From: DATATV01 sp035551355 | Lineage (GTDB): Bacteria; Actinomycetota; Actinomycetes; Mycobacteriales; Pseudonocardiaceae | Length of the DNA stretch: 64,000 nt | Assembly (NCBI GenBank): GCA_035551355.1 | Contig: DASZNF010000125.1 | Location: 41,516-105,515 of the forward strand | Direction: 5' to 3' | Notes under the pieces: model-generated | Told to the model about the DNA's origin: nothing | Database searches by the model: none | What the model saw: the letters and a program-made list of their open reading frames with translations, nothing else | Shown: piece by piece, positions 51,152 through 59,587 of the stretch | How the letters are laid out: each line of letters starts with the position of its first letter | Position numbering within the stretch: the stretch's first letter is position 1 | Made by a program: the position numbers and the translations under genes

Positions 51152-54100
51152 TCAGCGGAACCGGGGCGGCAGATCGTCGGCGACCAGTCCGGTCAGCGCG
51201 GCCGCGTCCAGCGCGTCCAGGTCCGCGTCCGGCCCGGCCAGCCGGATCGACTGCCGTTCGACCATCAGCTCCACCAGCCCGCGGGCGCTGCGTCCATTGG
51301 CGAACCCGGCGCCCCGGTCGATCTTGGCCACCGCGCCGGGCAGCAACCCGGTCAGCTCCTCGTCTGCGTGGTAGCCCTGCGCGGACAACGTCACGTCCAC
51401 GATGCCCACCAGTTCCTCGTCGGTGTAGTCCGGGAACAGCACGGTCGCGCCGAACCGGGAACGCAGGCCGGGGTTGGCGTCCAGGAACCGGTTCATGTCC
51501 TGGGGATACCCGGCCGCGATGACGATCAGATCGCCCCGGTTGTTCTCCATCTGGGTCAGCAGCTCGGCGATGGCCTCGGTGCCGAAATCGTTGTCACTGC
51601 GCGGGGCCAGTTCGTAGGCCTCGTCCACGAACAACACCCCGCCGATGGCCCGCGCGCACAACTCCCGGGTCCTGGGCGCGGTCTGCCCGACGTACTCGGC
51701 CACGAAGTCGGCCCGGCTGGACTCCACCAGGTGCCCGGAGGACAGCACGCCCAGCTCGCGGTAGATCTGGGCCAGCAGCCGGGCCACCGTGGTCTTGGCC
51801 GTGCCCGGGTTGCCGGTGAACACCAGGTGCCTGCTGCGCCCGGCCACGGCCAGTCCGGCCGCGCGCCGCCGGGCGTCAAGGCGCACCTCCGCGGTCATGG
51901 CCCGGACCTGTTGTTTCACCGCGTCCAGGCCGATCATCCGGTCCAGTTCGGCCAGCAGTTCGGTCAGCCCGCGGTGCGGGCCGGCGTCGTCGGACTGCCC
52001 CACCCCGCCCGTGCCGGCCGCCGGCAGGTCGGCCAGCAGCAGCGTGCTCAGCTCGGCCTTGTCGTGTTCGGGAGCGGCGGCCAGCCGGCCCGACTGCGCG
52101 GACAGCGCGGCCTCCAGCAGCACCCGGGCCGACCGGCCGTTGGCGAAGCCCTTGCCCCGGCCGATCCGGGCCATCCGCCCGGGCAGCGCGGCCACCAGAT
52201 CCTCGGCCAGCTCGTAGCCCTCGGCCTTGGCCAGCACCTCGAAGATCCTGGCCAGTTCGTCGTTGGTGTAGTCGGGGAAGTCGATCCGGTTGGTGAACCG
52301 GGAGCGCAGACCGGGGTTGGCGTCCAGGAACTCGTCCATCTGCTTGGGATAACCGGCCGCGATCACGATCAGCTCGTCGCGGTGGTTCTCCATCTGGGTG
52401 AGCAGTTCGGCGATGGCCTCGGCGCCGAAATCGTTGTCACTGCGCGGAGTCAGCTCGTAGGCCTCGTCCACGAACAACACCCCGCCCATGGCCTTTTCCA
52501 CCACGGCCCGGGTTTTCGGCGCGGTCTTGCCGACGAACTCGCCGACCAGATCGGCCCGCTGCACCTCCACCACGTGTCCGGTGGACAGCACGCCCAGCGC
52601 GGCGTAGATCTGCGCGATCAACCGGGCCACCGTGGTTTTCGCGGTGCCCGGGTTGCCGGTGAACACCAGGTGCCTGCTGCGGGTGGCCACCTTCATGCCG
52701 CCGGCCGCGCGCTGCCGGTTCACCGCGATCTCGTTGATCAGCGCGCGCACCGAGCGTTTCACCGCGCCGAGGCCGACCATGCCGTCCAGCTCGGCCATCA
52801 GCTCGGCCTGGGTCTTGGCCTGCGTCTTCTCCGGTTCGGCCGGATCGGTCAGCTCGGCCAGATCGGGCAGGTCGACCACCACCTTGCCCAGCGGGTCGAG
52901 CGAACCGCGGATCACCGCCGCCCGGCTGGCCTGCTCGAACGCGGTGACCAGCGGCTGCGCGCCGGTGTCCGTGCCCGCGTCGATGCATTGCCCGGCGTAG
53001 CCAACGATCCGGGCCTTCGCGGCGTCGGTCACCGAGGCCCGGGCCTCGATCGCCAGGTAGGTCAGCACGTCGCCGCGCACCTCGGGGTTGCGGAAATCCG
53101 GCAACCGGTAGACGAACTGGCTACCCACCACCGAGGGCGCGCCCGCGTGCAGCGTGTCGTGGAACTTCTTGGTGCCGGCCAGGATCAGCACCCCGGAGGC
53201 GGTCCGGTCCTGTGCGATGGTGTTCAGTGCGTCGAACAGCCCGGCGCGGGATTCCTCGGTGCCGATCAACCCGTCGGCGTGCCGGATCAGGTAGACCTTC
53301 TTGTCCTTGCCGGAGTACCGCAGGAAGTTCTCCTTGACCTTCTGCCCGGCCGCGGCTGCCTTGAAGTTGCGCCCGATCTCGTCACCCGAGCTGTAGATGA
53401 GTTCGCGCTCCTTGATCGCCTCGGCCCGGAACAACGCATGGCGCACCGCCTTGGCCAGCATCAGCTGTCCGGAATTGGGTTGCCCGACCAACAGCAGCAC
53501 CGGGTTGGGCTGGCTTTCGTAGGCGCTGGAATCCCGGCACTCCGCGGTCCACTTGACCACCCGGACCACCCGGTCGATGAACTCCTTGGCCCGGTCGCCG
53601 TCGCTGATGAAGGTGCGGAGCTCGTCGTCCTGTTCGAGATCGAGGTCCTCGTAGAGGGTGTCCGGCCATTCGTCGTGCGGCTGCGGAACCGATTGCGGCG
53701 CCTGCGGAATCGCCGTCGGCGTCCGCGCCGGGGGCGGCTGTTGTCCGCCGATCTGTTGCGGCGCAACGGATTGCGGCGCGGGTGGTGGCGGCATCGGATA
53801 CGGCGGCCTGGCCTGCGGGGCCGGTCCGGGAAAACCGGCGTAACCGGCGGGCGGTGCGGCATACCCACCCGGCGCCGAGGGCGGACCGGGGAAATTCGCG
53901 GGCGGGCCCGGGGGGTGGCCCGGCGGCGGACCGGCGGGCGCGGCCGGATACCCGCCCGGTGCGGACGGCGGACCGGCCGGATATCCGGCGGGCGGGCCGG
54001 ACGGATAACCACCGGGCGGCGTCGCCGGATAGCCGCCGGCCGGGGCGGGCGGACCGCTCGGGAAGCCGGAGGGCGCGGACGGGTAGCCGGTCTCCGGCGG

Positions 54101-54439
54101 CGCGGCCGGATAACCGGAGGCCTGCGGCGCCGGTGGGTAGCCCGGCGACTGCGGGGCCGGTGGATAGCCGCTGGTCTGGGGCGCGGGCGGTCCGCCCGGG
54201 TGGCCGGGCCCGCCCTGCTTCGGCGGTTCGGTGGTCACCACCCGGGCCGACATCCGGGCCTGCGGGTCCATCGGCGGACCGCTGGGCTGCCACCCGGCCG
54301 GGCCGCCGACGAACCGCAGCCAGCCCACCAGCGGCACCAGTTGCCAGTGCGACCCGTCCGGCGTCACCAGGGTGGTGGTCCACCCCTGCCCCGCGTACTG
54401 CTCGGCCTCGGCGAACGCGTCCCGGCCAAACCCCGTCAT
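51152..54439 (-). CDS. Large protein with three AAA-ATPase modules (CbxX/CfxQ type)
   Basis: A 1095-residue protein. An N-terminal small domain (1-70, GWTTTLVTPDGSHWQLVPLVG), a Pro/Gly/Tyr repeat region (about 75-245, YPPAPQ and YPSGPP units), then three AAA modules. Module 1 (about 255-530) has a degraded Walker A, GQPNSGQLML near 315, lacking the Lys and Ser/Thr. Modules 2 (about 560-830) and 3 (about 850-1095) are tandem CbxX/CfxQ domains with GNPGTAKTTVAR (Walker A near 594 and 876) and GGVLFVDEAYEL (Walker B). This layout resembles ESX EccA-type ATPases and stress ATPases, but not EccA itself. ATG 54439 with AGGGGTG upstream. Last gene of the three-gene operon. Confidence 0.9.
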   Translation of the reverse strand: MTGFGRDAFAEAEQYAGQGWTTTLVTPDGSHWQLVPLVGWLRFVGGPAGWQPSGPPMDPQARMSARVVTTEPPKQGGPGHPGGPPAPQTSGYPPAPQSPGYPPAPQASGYPAAPPETGYPSAPSGFPSGPPAPAGGYPATPPGGYPSGPPAGYPAGPPSAPGGYPAAPAGPPPGHPPGPPANFPGPPSAPGGYAAPPAGYAGFPGPAPQARPPYPMPPPPAPQSVAPQQIGGQQPPPARTPTAIPQAPQSVPQPHDEWPDTLYEDLDLEQDDELRTFISDGDRAKEFIDRVVRVVKWTAECRDSSAYESQPNPVLLLVGQPNSGQLMLAKAVRHALFRAEAIKERELIYSSGDEIGRNFKAAAAGQKVKENFLRYSGKDKKVYLIRHADGLIGTEESRAGLFDALNTIAQDRTASGVLILAGTKKFHDTLHAGAPSVVGSQFVYRLPDFRNPEVRGDVLTYLAIEARASVTDAAKARIVGYAGQCIDAGTDTGAQPLVTAFEQASRAAVIRGSLDPLGKVVVDLPDLAELTDPAEPEKTQAKTQAELMAELDGMVGLGAVKRSVRALINEIAVNRQRAAGGMKVATRSRHLVFTGNPGTAKTTVARLIAQIYAALGVLSTGHVVEVQRADLVGEFVGKTAPKTRAVVEKAMGGVLFVDEAYELTPRSDNDFGAEAIAELLTQMENHRDELIVIAAGYPKQMDEFLDANPGLRSRFTNRIDFPDYTNDELARIFEVLAKAEGYELAEDLVAALPGRMARIGRGKGFANGRSARVLLEAALSAQSGRLAAAPEHDKAELSTLLLADLPAAGTGGVGQSDDAGPHRGLTELLAELDRMIGLDAVKQQVRAMTAEVRLDARRRAAGLAVAGRSRHLVFTGNPGTAKTTVARLLAQIYRELGVLSSGHLVESSRADFVAEYVGQTAPRTRELCARAIGGVLFVDEAYELAPRSDNDFGTEAIAELLTQMENNRGDLIVIAAGYPQDMNRFLDANPGLRSRFGATVLFPDYTDEELVGIVDVTLSAQGYHADEELTGLLPGAVAKIDRGAGFANGRSARGLVELMVERQSIRLAGPDADLDALDAAALTGLVADDLPPRFR
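53840..54200 (-). repeat. Pro/Gly/Tyr-rich repeat-coding stretch in AAA gene
   Basis: About 360 bases code irregular YP-x-GPP and YPPAPQ-type units (protein residues about 80-200). They make a flexible, sticky linker between the N-terminal domain and the ATPases, like Pro-rich tails on secretion-linked proteins. Confidence 0.7.
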
Positions 54440-54508
54440 GAACACCCCTGGAATCGACGACAGCCCACCGGAAAGGATATGGGCTGCGCACCGTCGGTCC
54501 AGCGAGGT

Positions 54509-55717
54509 TCAGCGAGGTTGCTCGATCGGTGGAAACACCGACCGGTCGGCCTCGTGCGGCAGCCGCGCCGCGGCGGCGGCCTCGTCCAGGTCCACGATCG
54601 CGCCCAGCACCCGCTCCACCTCGCCCACCGCCTCGTCCGGCAAGCCCTGCAGGTGTGCGCCGGGCAGCGGATCGAAGTTGAGTTCGGCGATGTTGCGCCA
54701 CGCGGTGGCCAGTTCGCCGGGCAGCGGCCGGACCGCGACCGCGGGGGCCTCCAGGAAGCCCCCGCCCGATTCCCCGGCCGAGATGGTCTCGGCCGCCCGC
54801 GCCGCCAGCAGGTCGGGCAGCGCCCGGTCGGCGGCCAGCGACACCCGGATCTGGAAGGCGTGATCGGTGTACCGGCCGACCGCCTCGGCCAGCAGCGGCA
54901 CCGCGGCCGCGGCGAACCGGTCCGGCGGCCGGGGCTGCTCGTACAGCCCGTACACCGGCGGCGGTCCGGGCCGGGCCAGCCGGGTGAACTCGTTGGCCCG
55001 CAGCTTGAGGTGCTCGCGCAGGCCCGGCCCGATCCGGAAGGGCACCAGCCCGATGGACAGCACCGCCCGCCCGGACACTCCGGCCAGCTCGGTGAACAAC
55101 GGGCTCCAGGACCGCGGCTGCCCGGCCCGCCACGGGGTGACCGCGGTCAGCCAGGGCGCGTCGGTGTCGCCGCGGCTGGTGCGCTGGCCGGTGAGCCGCT
55201 TGCGGATCTCCACCACTCCGGTGGCGTGCGGCACGAACGGGTCGAGCACCTTGCGCAGCTGTTCGCCCGAGGCCACCGGCTGGGCCCGCAGGTGCCCGGG
55301 CAGCTCCGCGGCCAGCCGGGCGACCAGGTTGATCGCCTGCGCCGGTTCCGCGCCGGGCAGCCGCACCAGCAGGAAGGCCTGCAGGCCGCCGGGCGCGGTC
55401 AGGTAGCGCAGTTCCAGCCGTGCGCCCACCGCCACCGCCACCGTCCACAACGCCCGCAGCCAGGTGCGGTCGTCGCGCATCGGCGGGGTCGTGGACTCAC
55501 CGAGATACACGTTTCCGGCGACCGTCCCGGCCTGCACCACGGTGGTCGCGTCGCCGGTGATCAGGTTGCGGACGGTGGCCGCGGACGCGGGCGCCGGGTC
55601 CCGGCGGCCGCGCGTGGCGGGCAGCGGGGCCAGCCGCAGCGCGGCCACCGGCGAGCGGCCGTGCGGACCGGCCAGGGTGGCCGTGCCGTCCGGGAGCAGG
55701 CTGCGCATCGGGCTCAT
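54509..55717 (-). CDS. Unknown protein with RHIM-like VVQAG motif, AAA-operon partner
   Basis: A 402-residue protein of no family I recognise. Residues 49-73 read VRNLITGDATTVVQAGTVA then GNVYLG: a VQxG core between two G-x-V/A-containing strands, as in RHIM-like bacterial amyloid signalling motifs. It is preceded by an Ala/Pro/Arg-rich tail and followed by a mixed alpha/beta region (about 85-400) with AVAVGARLELRYL, AFLLVRLPGAEPAQAINLVARL and SLAADRALPDLLAARAAETI. The last resembles half of a repeated alpha/beta sandwich. Its ATG overlaps the upstream membrane gene's stop by ATGA, and the AAA gene starts 69 bases downstream. Together they suggest an adaptor between membrane and ATPase. Confidence 0.8.
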   Translation of the reverse strand: MSPMRSLLPDGTATLAGPHGRSPVAALRLAPLPATRGRRDPAPASAATVRNLITGDATTVVQAGTVAGNVYLGESTTPPMRDDRTWLRALWTVAVAVGARLELRYLTAPGGLQAFLLVRLPGAEPAQAINLVARLAAELPGHLRAQPVASGEQLRKVLDPFVPHATGVVEIRKRLTGQRTSRGDTDAPWLTAVTPWRAGQPRSWSPLFTELAGVSGRAVLSIGLVPFRIGPGLREHLKLRANEFTRLARPGPPPVYGLYEQPRPPDRFAAAAVPLLAEAVGRYTDHAFQIRVSLAADRALPDLLAARAAETISAGESGGGFLEAPAVAVRPLPGELATAWRNIAELNFDPLPGAHLQGLPDEAVGEVERVLGAIVDLDEAAAAARLPHEADRSVFPPIEQPR

Positions 55718-56607
55718 CCGGCGGGCGACCGGTGCTGGCGCGGCGCACCCGGGGAAGGTCGCGGGCCCGCCGAGTTCCGTGCGGTCGCCGAGGTCCGGGA
55801 CGCGCGGTCCATGGTCCGCTCGGTGGCCGAGCCGAAGCCGGGTCCGGCGCCGGGCAACGGCTCGACCGGTGGGACACCCTCCGGGAAGCCGTAGCCGGCC
55901 GGCACCTCGATCTGCTCGACCGCCACGTGCAGGCCCTCCCGGCACAGCGCGTGCACCACCTCGCGCATGGCCCGGGGCCGCTCGGTGCGCAGCATGAGCC
56001 CGATCACGTCCAGCCGGCCGGTGAGCCCGGCGAACAGATCCGAAAAGAATCGGCCCGTCAAAACCGCGCCGGTACGGGTTCGCCACATCATCCAACCCAG
56101 ATAGAGGCTGGTGCCGTAGCAGAAAACCGAAACATAGACCTGATAGTGGCCGTCGGTGAGGATCAGCCGGTTGTTCACCGAGCCGAAGCCGGTCGCACTG
56201 CGCCGGATCCGCATTGATTCAATTGGCAGTTCGCGTTCGGCCAGCTTGCCCCGGATCGCGCTGTACACGGACATTTCCGCGGCCGCGCGGTCGGCCGGCA
56301 CGACCCGCCACTCGCCCACCGGCTCGACCAGCCGGGCGAGCAGGAAGACGAGCAGAAACGCCGCTACCGCAACACTTCCGGCCACAGCGAGCATCAGCAG
56401 ACCACCGAAAGCGGCAAAGATCGACAAGTCGAGGAAGCACAACAGGGACACCACGGCGGCTCGTCCCCACAACCGCCACAGGGTGTTCCCGGCGACCGCC
56501 TCGTCGAAATACTCCTCCATCGGGCCGTGTCTGAGAGTTTTGTCCAAATAGGCCGCGTTGCCGTCGCCACCGCACCAGCCGGGCAACGTGGCCATCGGGT
56601 TCGACAT
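55714..56607 (-). CDS. Two-helix membrane protein, first gene of AAA operon
   Basis: A 297-residue protein of unknown family. A short cytoplasmic front (MSNPMATLPGWCGGDGN) leads to two adjacent transmembrane helices (about 46-68 and 70-92), then a cytoplasmic domain: EWRVVPADRAAAEMSVYSAI, SVNNRLILTDGHYQVYVSVF and SLYLGWMMWRTRTG. The last 60 residues are a Pro/Ala/Ser/Arg tail. ATG 56607 with GGAGA upstream. Followed without gap by the VVQAG-motif gene, so the pair is translationally coupled. Confidence 0.82.
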   Translation of the reverse strand: MSNPMATLPGWCGGDGNAAYLDKTLRHGPMEEYFDEAVAGNTLWRLWGRAAVVSLLCFLDLSIFAAFGGLLMLAVAGSVAVAAFLLVFLLARLVEPVGEWRVVPADRAAAEMSVYSAIRGKLAERELPIESMRIRRSATGFGSVNNRLILTDGHYQVYVSVFCYGTSLYLGWMMWRTRTGAVLTGRFFSDLFAGLTGRLDVIGLMLRTERPRAMREVVHALCREGLHVAVEQIEVPAGYGFPEGVPPVEPLPGAGPGFGSATERTMDRASRTSATARNSAGPRPSPGAPRQHRSPAG

Positions 56608-56819
56608 TGATTTCTCCAGGTACGCGAGCAATTCGCGTGTTCGCACGAACTTACCCCAGTGCGAAAAAAATATGGAGCGGGCACACGGGGTCGCCAGGGC
56701 CGAAAGACCCGCGCACCCGGACCGCCCATGGACCTCCCCTGCCCGGCCCGCCGGACCGCGCCCGACTACCATCGCTGGTGAGGGCGGCCGGCCCCGCTCT
56801 GGGGCTGGAGAGACACATC

Positions 56820-57686
56820 ATGTGGTTCGGATTGGTCAGCGCGCTGGCGTGCGCCCTGTGCTACGGCGTGGCCACGCCGATGCAGGCCGCCGCCGCCCGG
56901 TCCACCGCGGACGATCGCGCCGGGATCGATCCCGGTCTGCTGGTACGGCTGCTGGGCCAGTGGCGTTATCTGCTCGGCCTCGGCCTGGACGGACTGGGCT
57001 TCCTCACCCAGCTGGCCGCGCTGCGCAGCCTGCCGCTGTTCGTGGTGCAGGCGGTGATGTCGGCCAGCATCGCGGTCACCGCGGTGCTGGCGGTGCGCTG
57101 GTTCGGCATGCGGATGTCCAGCGTGGAGTGGAGCGCGGTCGGCGTGCTGTGCGCCGGGCTGGGGCTGCTGGGCCTGTCCGCGCAGGGCGAGGGCGCTGGG
57201 CACGCGAGTTTCGGTTTCCACCTCGGCCTGCTGATCGCCGCGGTGGCGTGCGTGCTGGCCGGGATCGCCGTCGGGCGGCTGCCGACCGGTCCGCGCACCG
57301 CGCTGCTCGGCCTGGTGGCCGGGCTCGGTTTCGGCGTGGTCGGGTTGGCCGGGCGGGTGATCCCGTCGCTGTCGCCCGCGGTGCTGGTGCGCGATCCGGC
57401 GGTGTACGCGGTGATCGTGGCCGGGATCGTCGGCGCGCTGTTCTACGCCACCGCGATGCAACGCGGCGGGGTGGTGGCCGCCACGGCGATGATGGTGCTC
57501 GGGGAGACGGTGTTGCCCGCGTTGATCGGCGTGCTGGTGCTGGGCGACCGGGCGCGGGCCGGGTTCGCGCCGGTGGCGGTGCTGGGTTTCGTGATCGCGG
57601 TGTCGGCGGCGGTGCTGCTGGCCCGGTTCGGCGAGGTGCCGAAACCGCTACAGGACAAGGAATCGGTGGGTGTGAGCAGTGACTGA
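56820..57686 (+). CDS. DMT-superfamily (EamA-like) transporter
   Basis: A 288-residue membrane protein with about 9-10 helices, beginning MWFGLVSALACALCYGVATPM. PLFVVQAVMSASIAVTAVLAVR and GALFYATAMQRGGVVAATAMM with GETVLPALIGVLVLGDRAR are typical of EamA/DMT permeases. Substrate unknown. It overlaps the acetyltransferase gene by 8 bases. GGAGAG lies a little upstream of the ATG. Confidence 0.88.
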   Translation: MWFGLVSALACALCYGVATPMQAAAARSTADDRAGIDPGLLVRLLGQWRYLLGLGLDGLGFLTQLAALRSLPLFVVQAVMSASIAVTAVLAVRWFGMRMSSVEWSAVGVLCAGLGLLGLSAQGEGAGHASFGFHLGLLIAAVACVLAGIAVGRLPTGPRTALLGLVAGLGFGVVGLAGRVIPSLSPAVLVRDPAVYAVIVAGIVGALFYATAMQRGGVVAATAMMVLGETVLPALIGVLVLGDRARAGFAPVAVLGFVIAVSAAVLLARFGEVPKPLQDKESVGVSSD

Positions 57687-58185
57687 ATCCGGGTCGTTCG
57701 AGGTGCGCCGGGCGCGCATCGCCGACGTGCGGACGGTGAAGGAACTGGTCGACCACTACGCCGGCCGGGTGTTGCTGGCCAAAGATCTGGTCACGCTGTA
57801 CGAGGGAGTGCAAGAGTTCTGGGTGGCCGAGGCGGACGGCGAGGTGGTCGGCTGCGGCGCGCTGCACGTGTTGTGGGAGGACCTGGCCGAGATCCGCACG
57901 GTCGCGGTGCACCCGAAGGTGCTGGGGCGCGGCGTCGGGCACGCCGTGGTGGCGCGGTTGGCGGAGGTGGCCCGGGAGCTGGGGCTGGCCCGGGTGTTCG
58001 TGCTGACCTTCGAGACCGAGTTCTTCGCCCGGCACGGGTTCGTCAAGATCGACGGGACCCCGGTGTCGCAGGAGGTGTACGACGAGATGCGCCGCTCGGT
58101 CGACCCCGGGGTCGCGGAGTTCCTCGACCTGCCCTACGTCAAGCCGAACACCCTGGGCAACACCCGCATGCTGTTGCAGTTGTAA
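57679..58185 (+). CDS. argA: Amino-acid N-acetyltransferase, ArgA type
   Basis: A 168-residue single-domain GNAT similar to mycobacterial ArgA (Rv2747 type), which acetylates glutamate or glutamine at the start of arginine synthesis. VRRARIADVRTVKELVDHYAG is the front; the acetyl-CoA loop is VHPKVLGRGVGHAVV; VLTFETEFFARHGFVKID follows. It sits next to ftsK, as in Mycobacterium. GTG start. Confidence 0.9.
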   Translation: MTESGSFEVRRARIADVRTVKELVDHYAGRVLLAKDLVTLYEGVQEFWVAEADGEVVGCGALHVLWEDLAEIRTVAVHPKVLGRGVGHAVVARLAEVARELGLARVFVLTFETEFFARHGFVKIDGTPVSQEVYDEMRRSVDPGVAEFLDLPYVKPNTLGNTRMLLQL

Positions 58186-58202
58186 CCCGTGAGAGGGGCG
58201 CC

Positions 58203-59438
58203 ATGAGGACATCGAGCGACGCGATCGTCACCACCCACGCCGGAAGCCTGCCCCGCCCGGACGAACTGATCGAGTTGAACCACCGGCGCCTGACCGGCGA
58301 GTTCACCGACGAAGAGGCGTTCCAGCGCACCCTGACCGAATCCGTGGCGGACCTGGTGCGCAGGCAACGCGACATCGGCATCGCGATGCCCGGCGATGGC
58401 GAGTACGGCAAGGCGATGGGCCAGAAACTGGACTACGGCGCCTGGTGGACGTATTCGTTCCAGCGGTTGGCCGGCCTGGAGATCCGCGACCTGACCCTGT
58501 TCGAGACCCCGCCGCACGAGTCCGGTCCCGGCAACATCGTGCTGACCAGCTTCGGTCACCGCCGGGACCGCACCAGGTTCGCCGAGGCCTACGCCGACCG
58601 CACTTCGGGGGCGTCCGTCGGCGGTGGCCCGCGCCGTTTTCCGGCGTGTGTGGCCCCGCTGACCTACCGGGGCCAGGACGCGATCGCCGCCGACATCGCC
58701 AACTTCACCGCGGCACTGCGGGCGGCCGGCGTCGAGGAAGGCTTCATGACCGCCGTAGCGCCCGGCAGCTGCGCGCGCGTGCTCAACGAGTACTACGCAG
58801 ACGAGGACGAGTTCCTTTTCGCCTGCGCCGATGCGATGCGCGAGGAGTACAAGGCGATCATCGACGCCGGGCTGATCCTGCAGCTGGACGACCCGTGCAT
58901 CGCGGAGAACTGGGACCAGATCACCCCCGAGCCGAGCGTCGCCGACTACCAGGCGTTCACCATGAAGCGAGTGGAAGCGCTCAACCACGCCATTTCCGGT
59001 CTGCCGCAAGACCGCATCCGCTTCCATCTGTGCTGGGGCAGCTGGCACGGCCCGCACACCACCGACATCCCGATGCGCGACATTGTCGAGGTCATGCTGA
59101 AGATCAACGCCGGCGCGTACGTGTTCGAGGCCGGGAATGTGCGCCACGAGCACGAATGGCGGGTGTGGCAGGACGTGAAACTGCCCGACGGCAAGGTGAT
59201 CGTGCCGGGCGTGGTCAGCCACGCGACCAACGTGGTGGAACACCCCGAACTGGTCGCCGACCGCATCGAGCGTTTCGCGGATGGCGTGGGCCGGGAGCGC
59301 GTGCTGGCCGGTACCGACTGTGGTCTGGGCGGCCGCATCCACCCCCAGATCGCCTGGGCGAAGCTCGAATCGCTGGTGCAGGGCGCGGAACTGGCCACCA
59401 ACCGCCTGTGGCACCGGTCGGCGACCACGATCGGTTAG
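58203..59438 (+). CDS. MetE C-terminal-like methyltransferase (cobalamin-independent methionine synthase II family)
   Basis: A 411-residue barrel enzyme related to the catalytic half of MetE: ATTHAGSLPRPDELIEL-type front (VTTHAGSLPRPDEL), FHLCWGSWHGPHT, and GTDCGLGGRIHPQIAWAKLESL with the zinc-binding Cys. It is the C-terminal type alone, without the folate-binding N-half, so it is not a full methionine synthase and may demethylate or methylate another thiol substrate. 17 bases after argA. Confidence 0.9.
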   Translation: MRTSSDAIVTTHAGSLPRPDELIELNHRRLTGEFTDEEAFQRTLTESVADLVRRQRDIGIAMPGDGEYGKAMGQKLDYGAWWTYSFQRLAGLEIRDLTLFETPPHESGPGNIVLTSFGHRRDRTRFAEAYADRTSGASVGGGPRRFPACVAPLTYRGQDAIAADIANFTAALRAAGVEEGFMTAVAPGSCARVLNEYYADEDEFLFACADAMREEYKAIIDAGLILQLDDPCIAENWDQITPEPSVADYQAFTMKRVEALNHAISGLPQDRIRFHLCWGSWHGPHTTDIPMRDIVEVMLKINAGAYVFEAGNVRHEHEWRVWQDVKLPDGKVIVPGVVSHATNVVEHPELVADRIERFADGVGRERVLAGTDCGLGGRIHPQIAWAKLESLVQGAELATNRLWHRSATTIG

Positions 59439-59587
59439 GCCGGCAGCAGCACCGGTTCCTGCTCGTCACGGATCGGCTTGTGGTTGGACACGCGGAAGCC
59501 GCGCAGCACCCGGCACCCCCTCGGCAGACAGCTACACGACCATACGCGCAGGTGAACCGCACAGATGGCCGGACAGCTTCCCAAGGG

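Noticed and set aside
49508..55894. A plus-strand open frame of over 2,000 codons
   Set aside because: It is the antisense shadow of rimO, the AAA gene and the VVQAG gene. High GC removes stop codons; the translation is Gly/Arg/His-rich without domains, while the minus strand has clear families.
51152..56607. Calling the AAA operon a full ESX (type VII) secretion system
   Set aside because: The ATPase modules resemble EccA, but there is no EccC, EccD, EccB, mycosin or WXG100 gene beside it.
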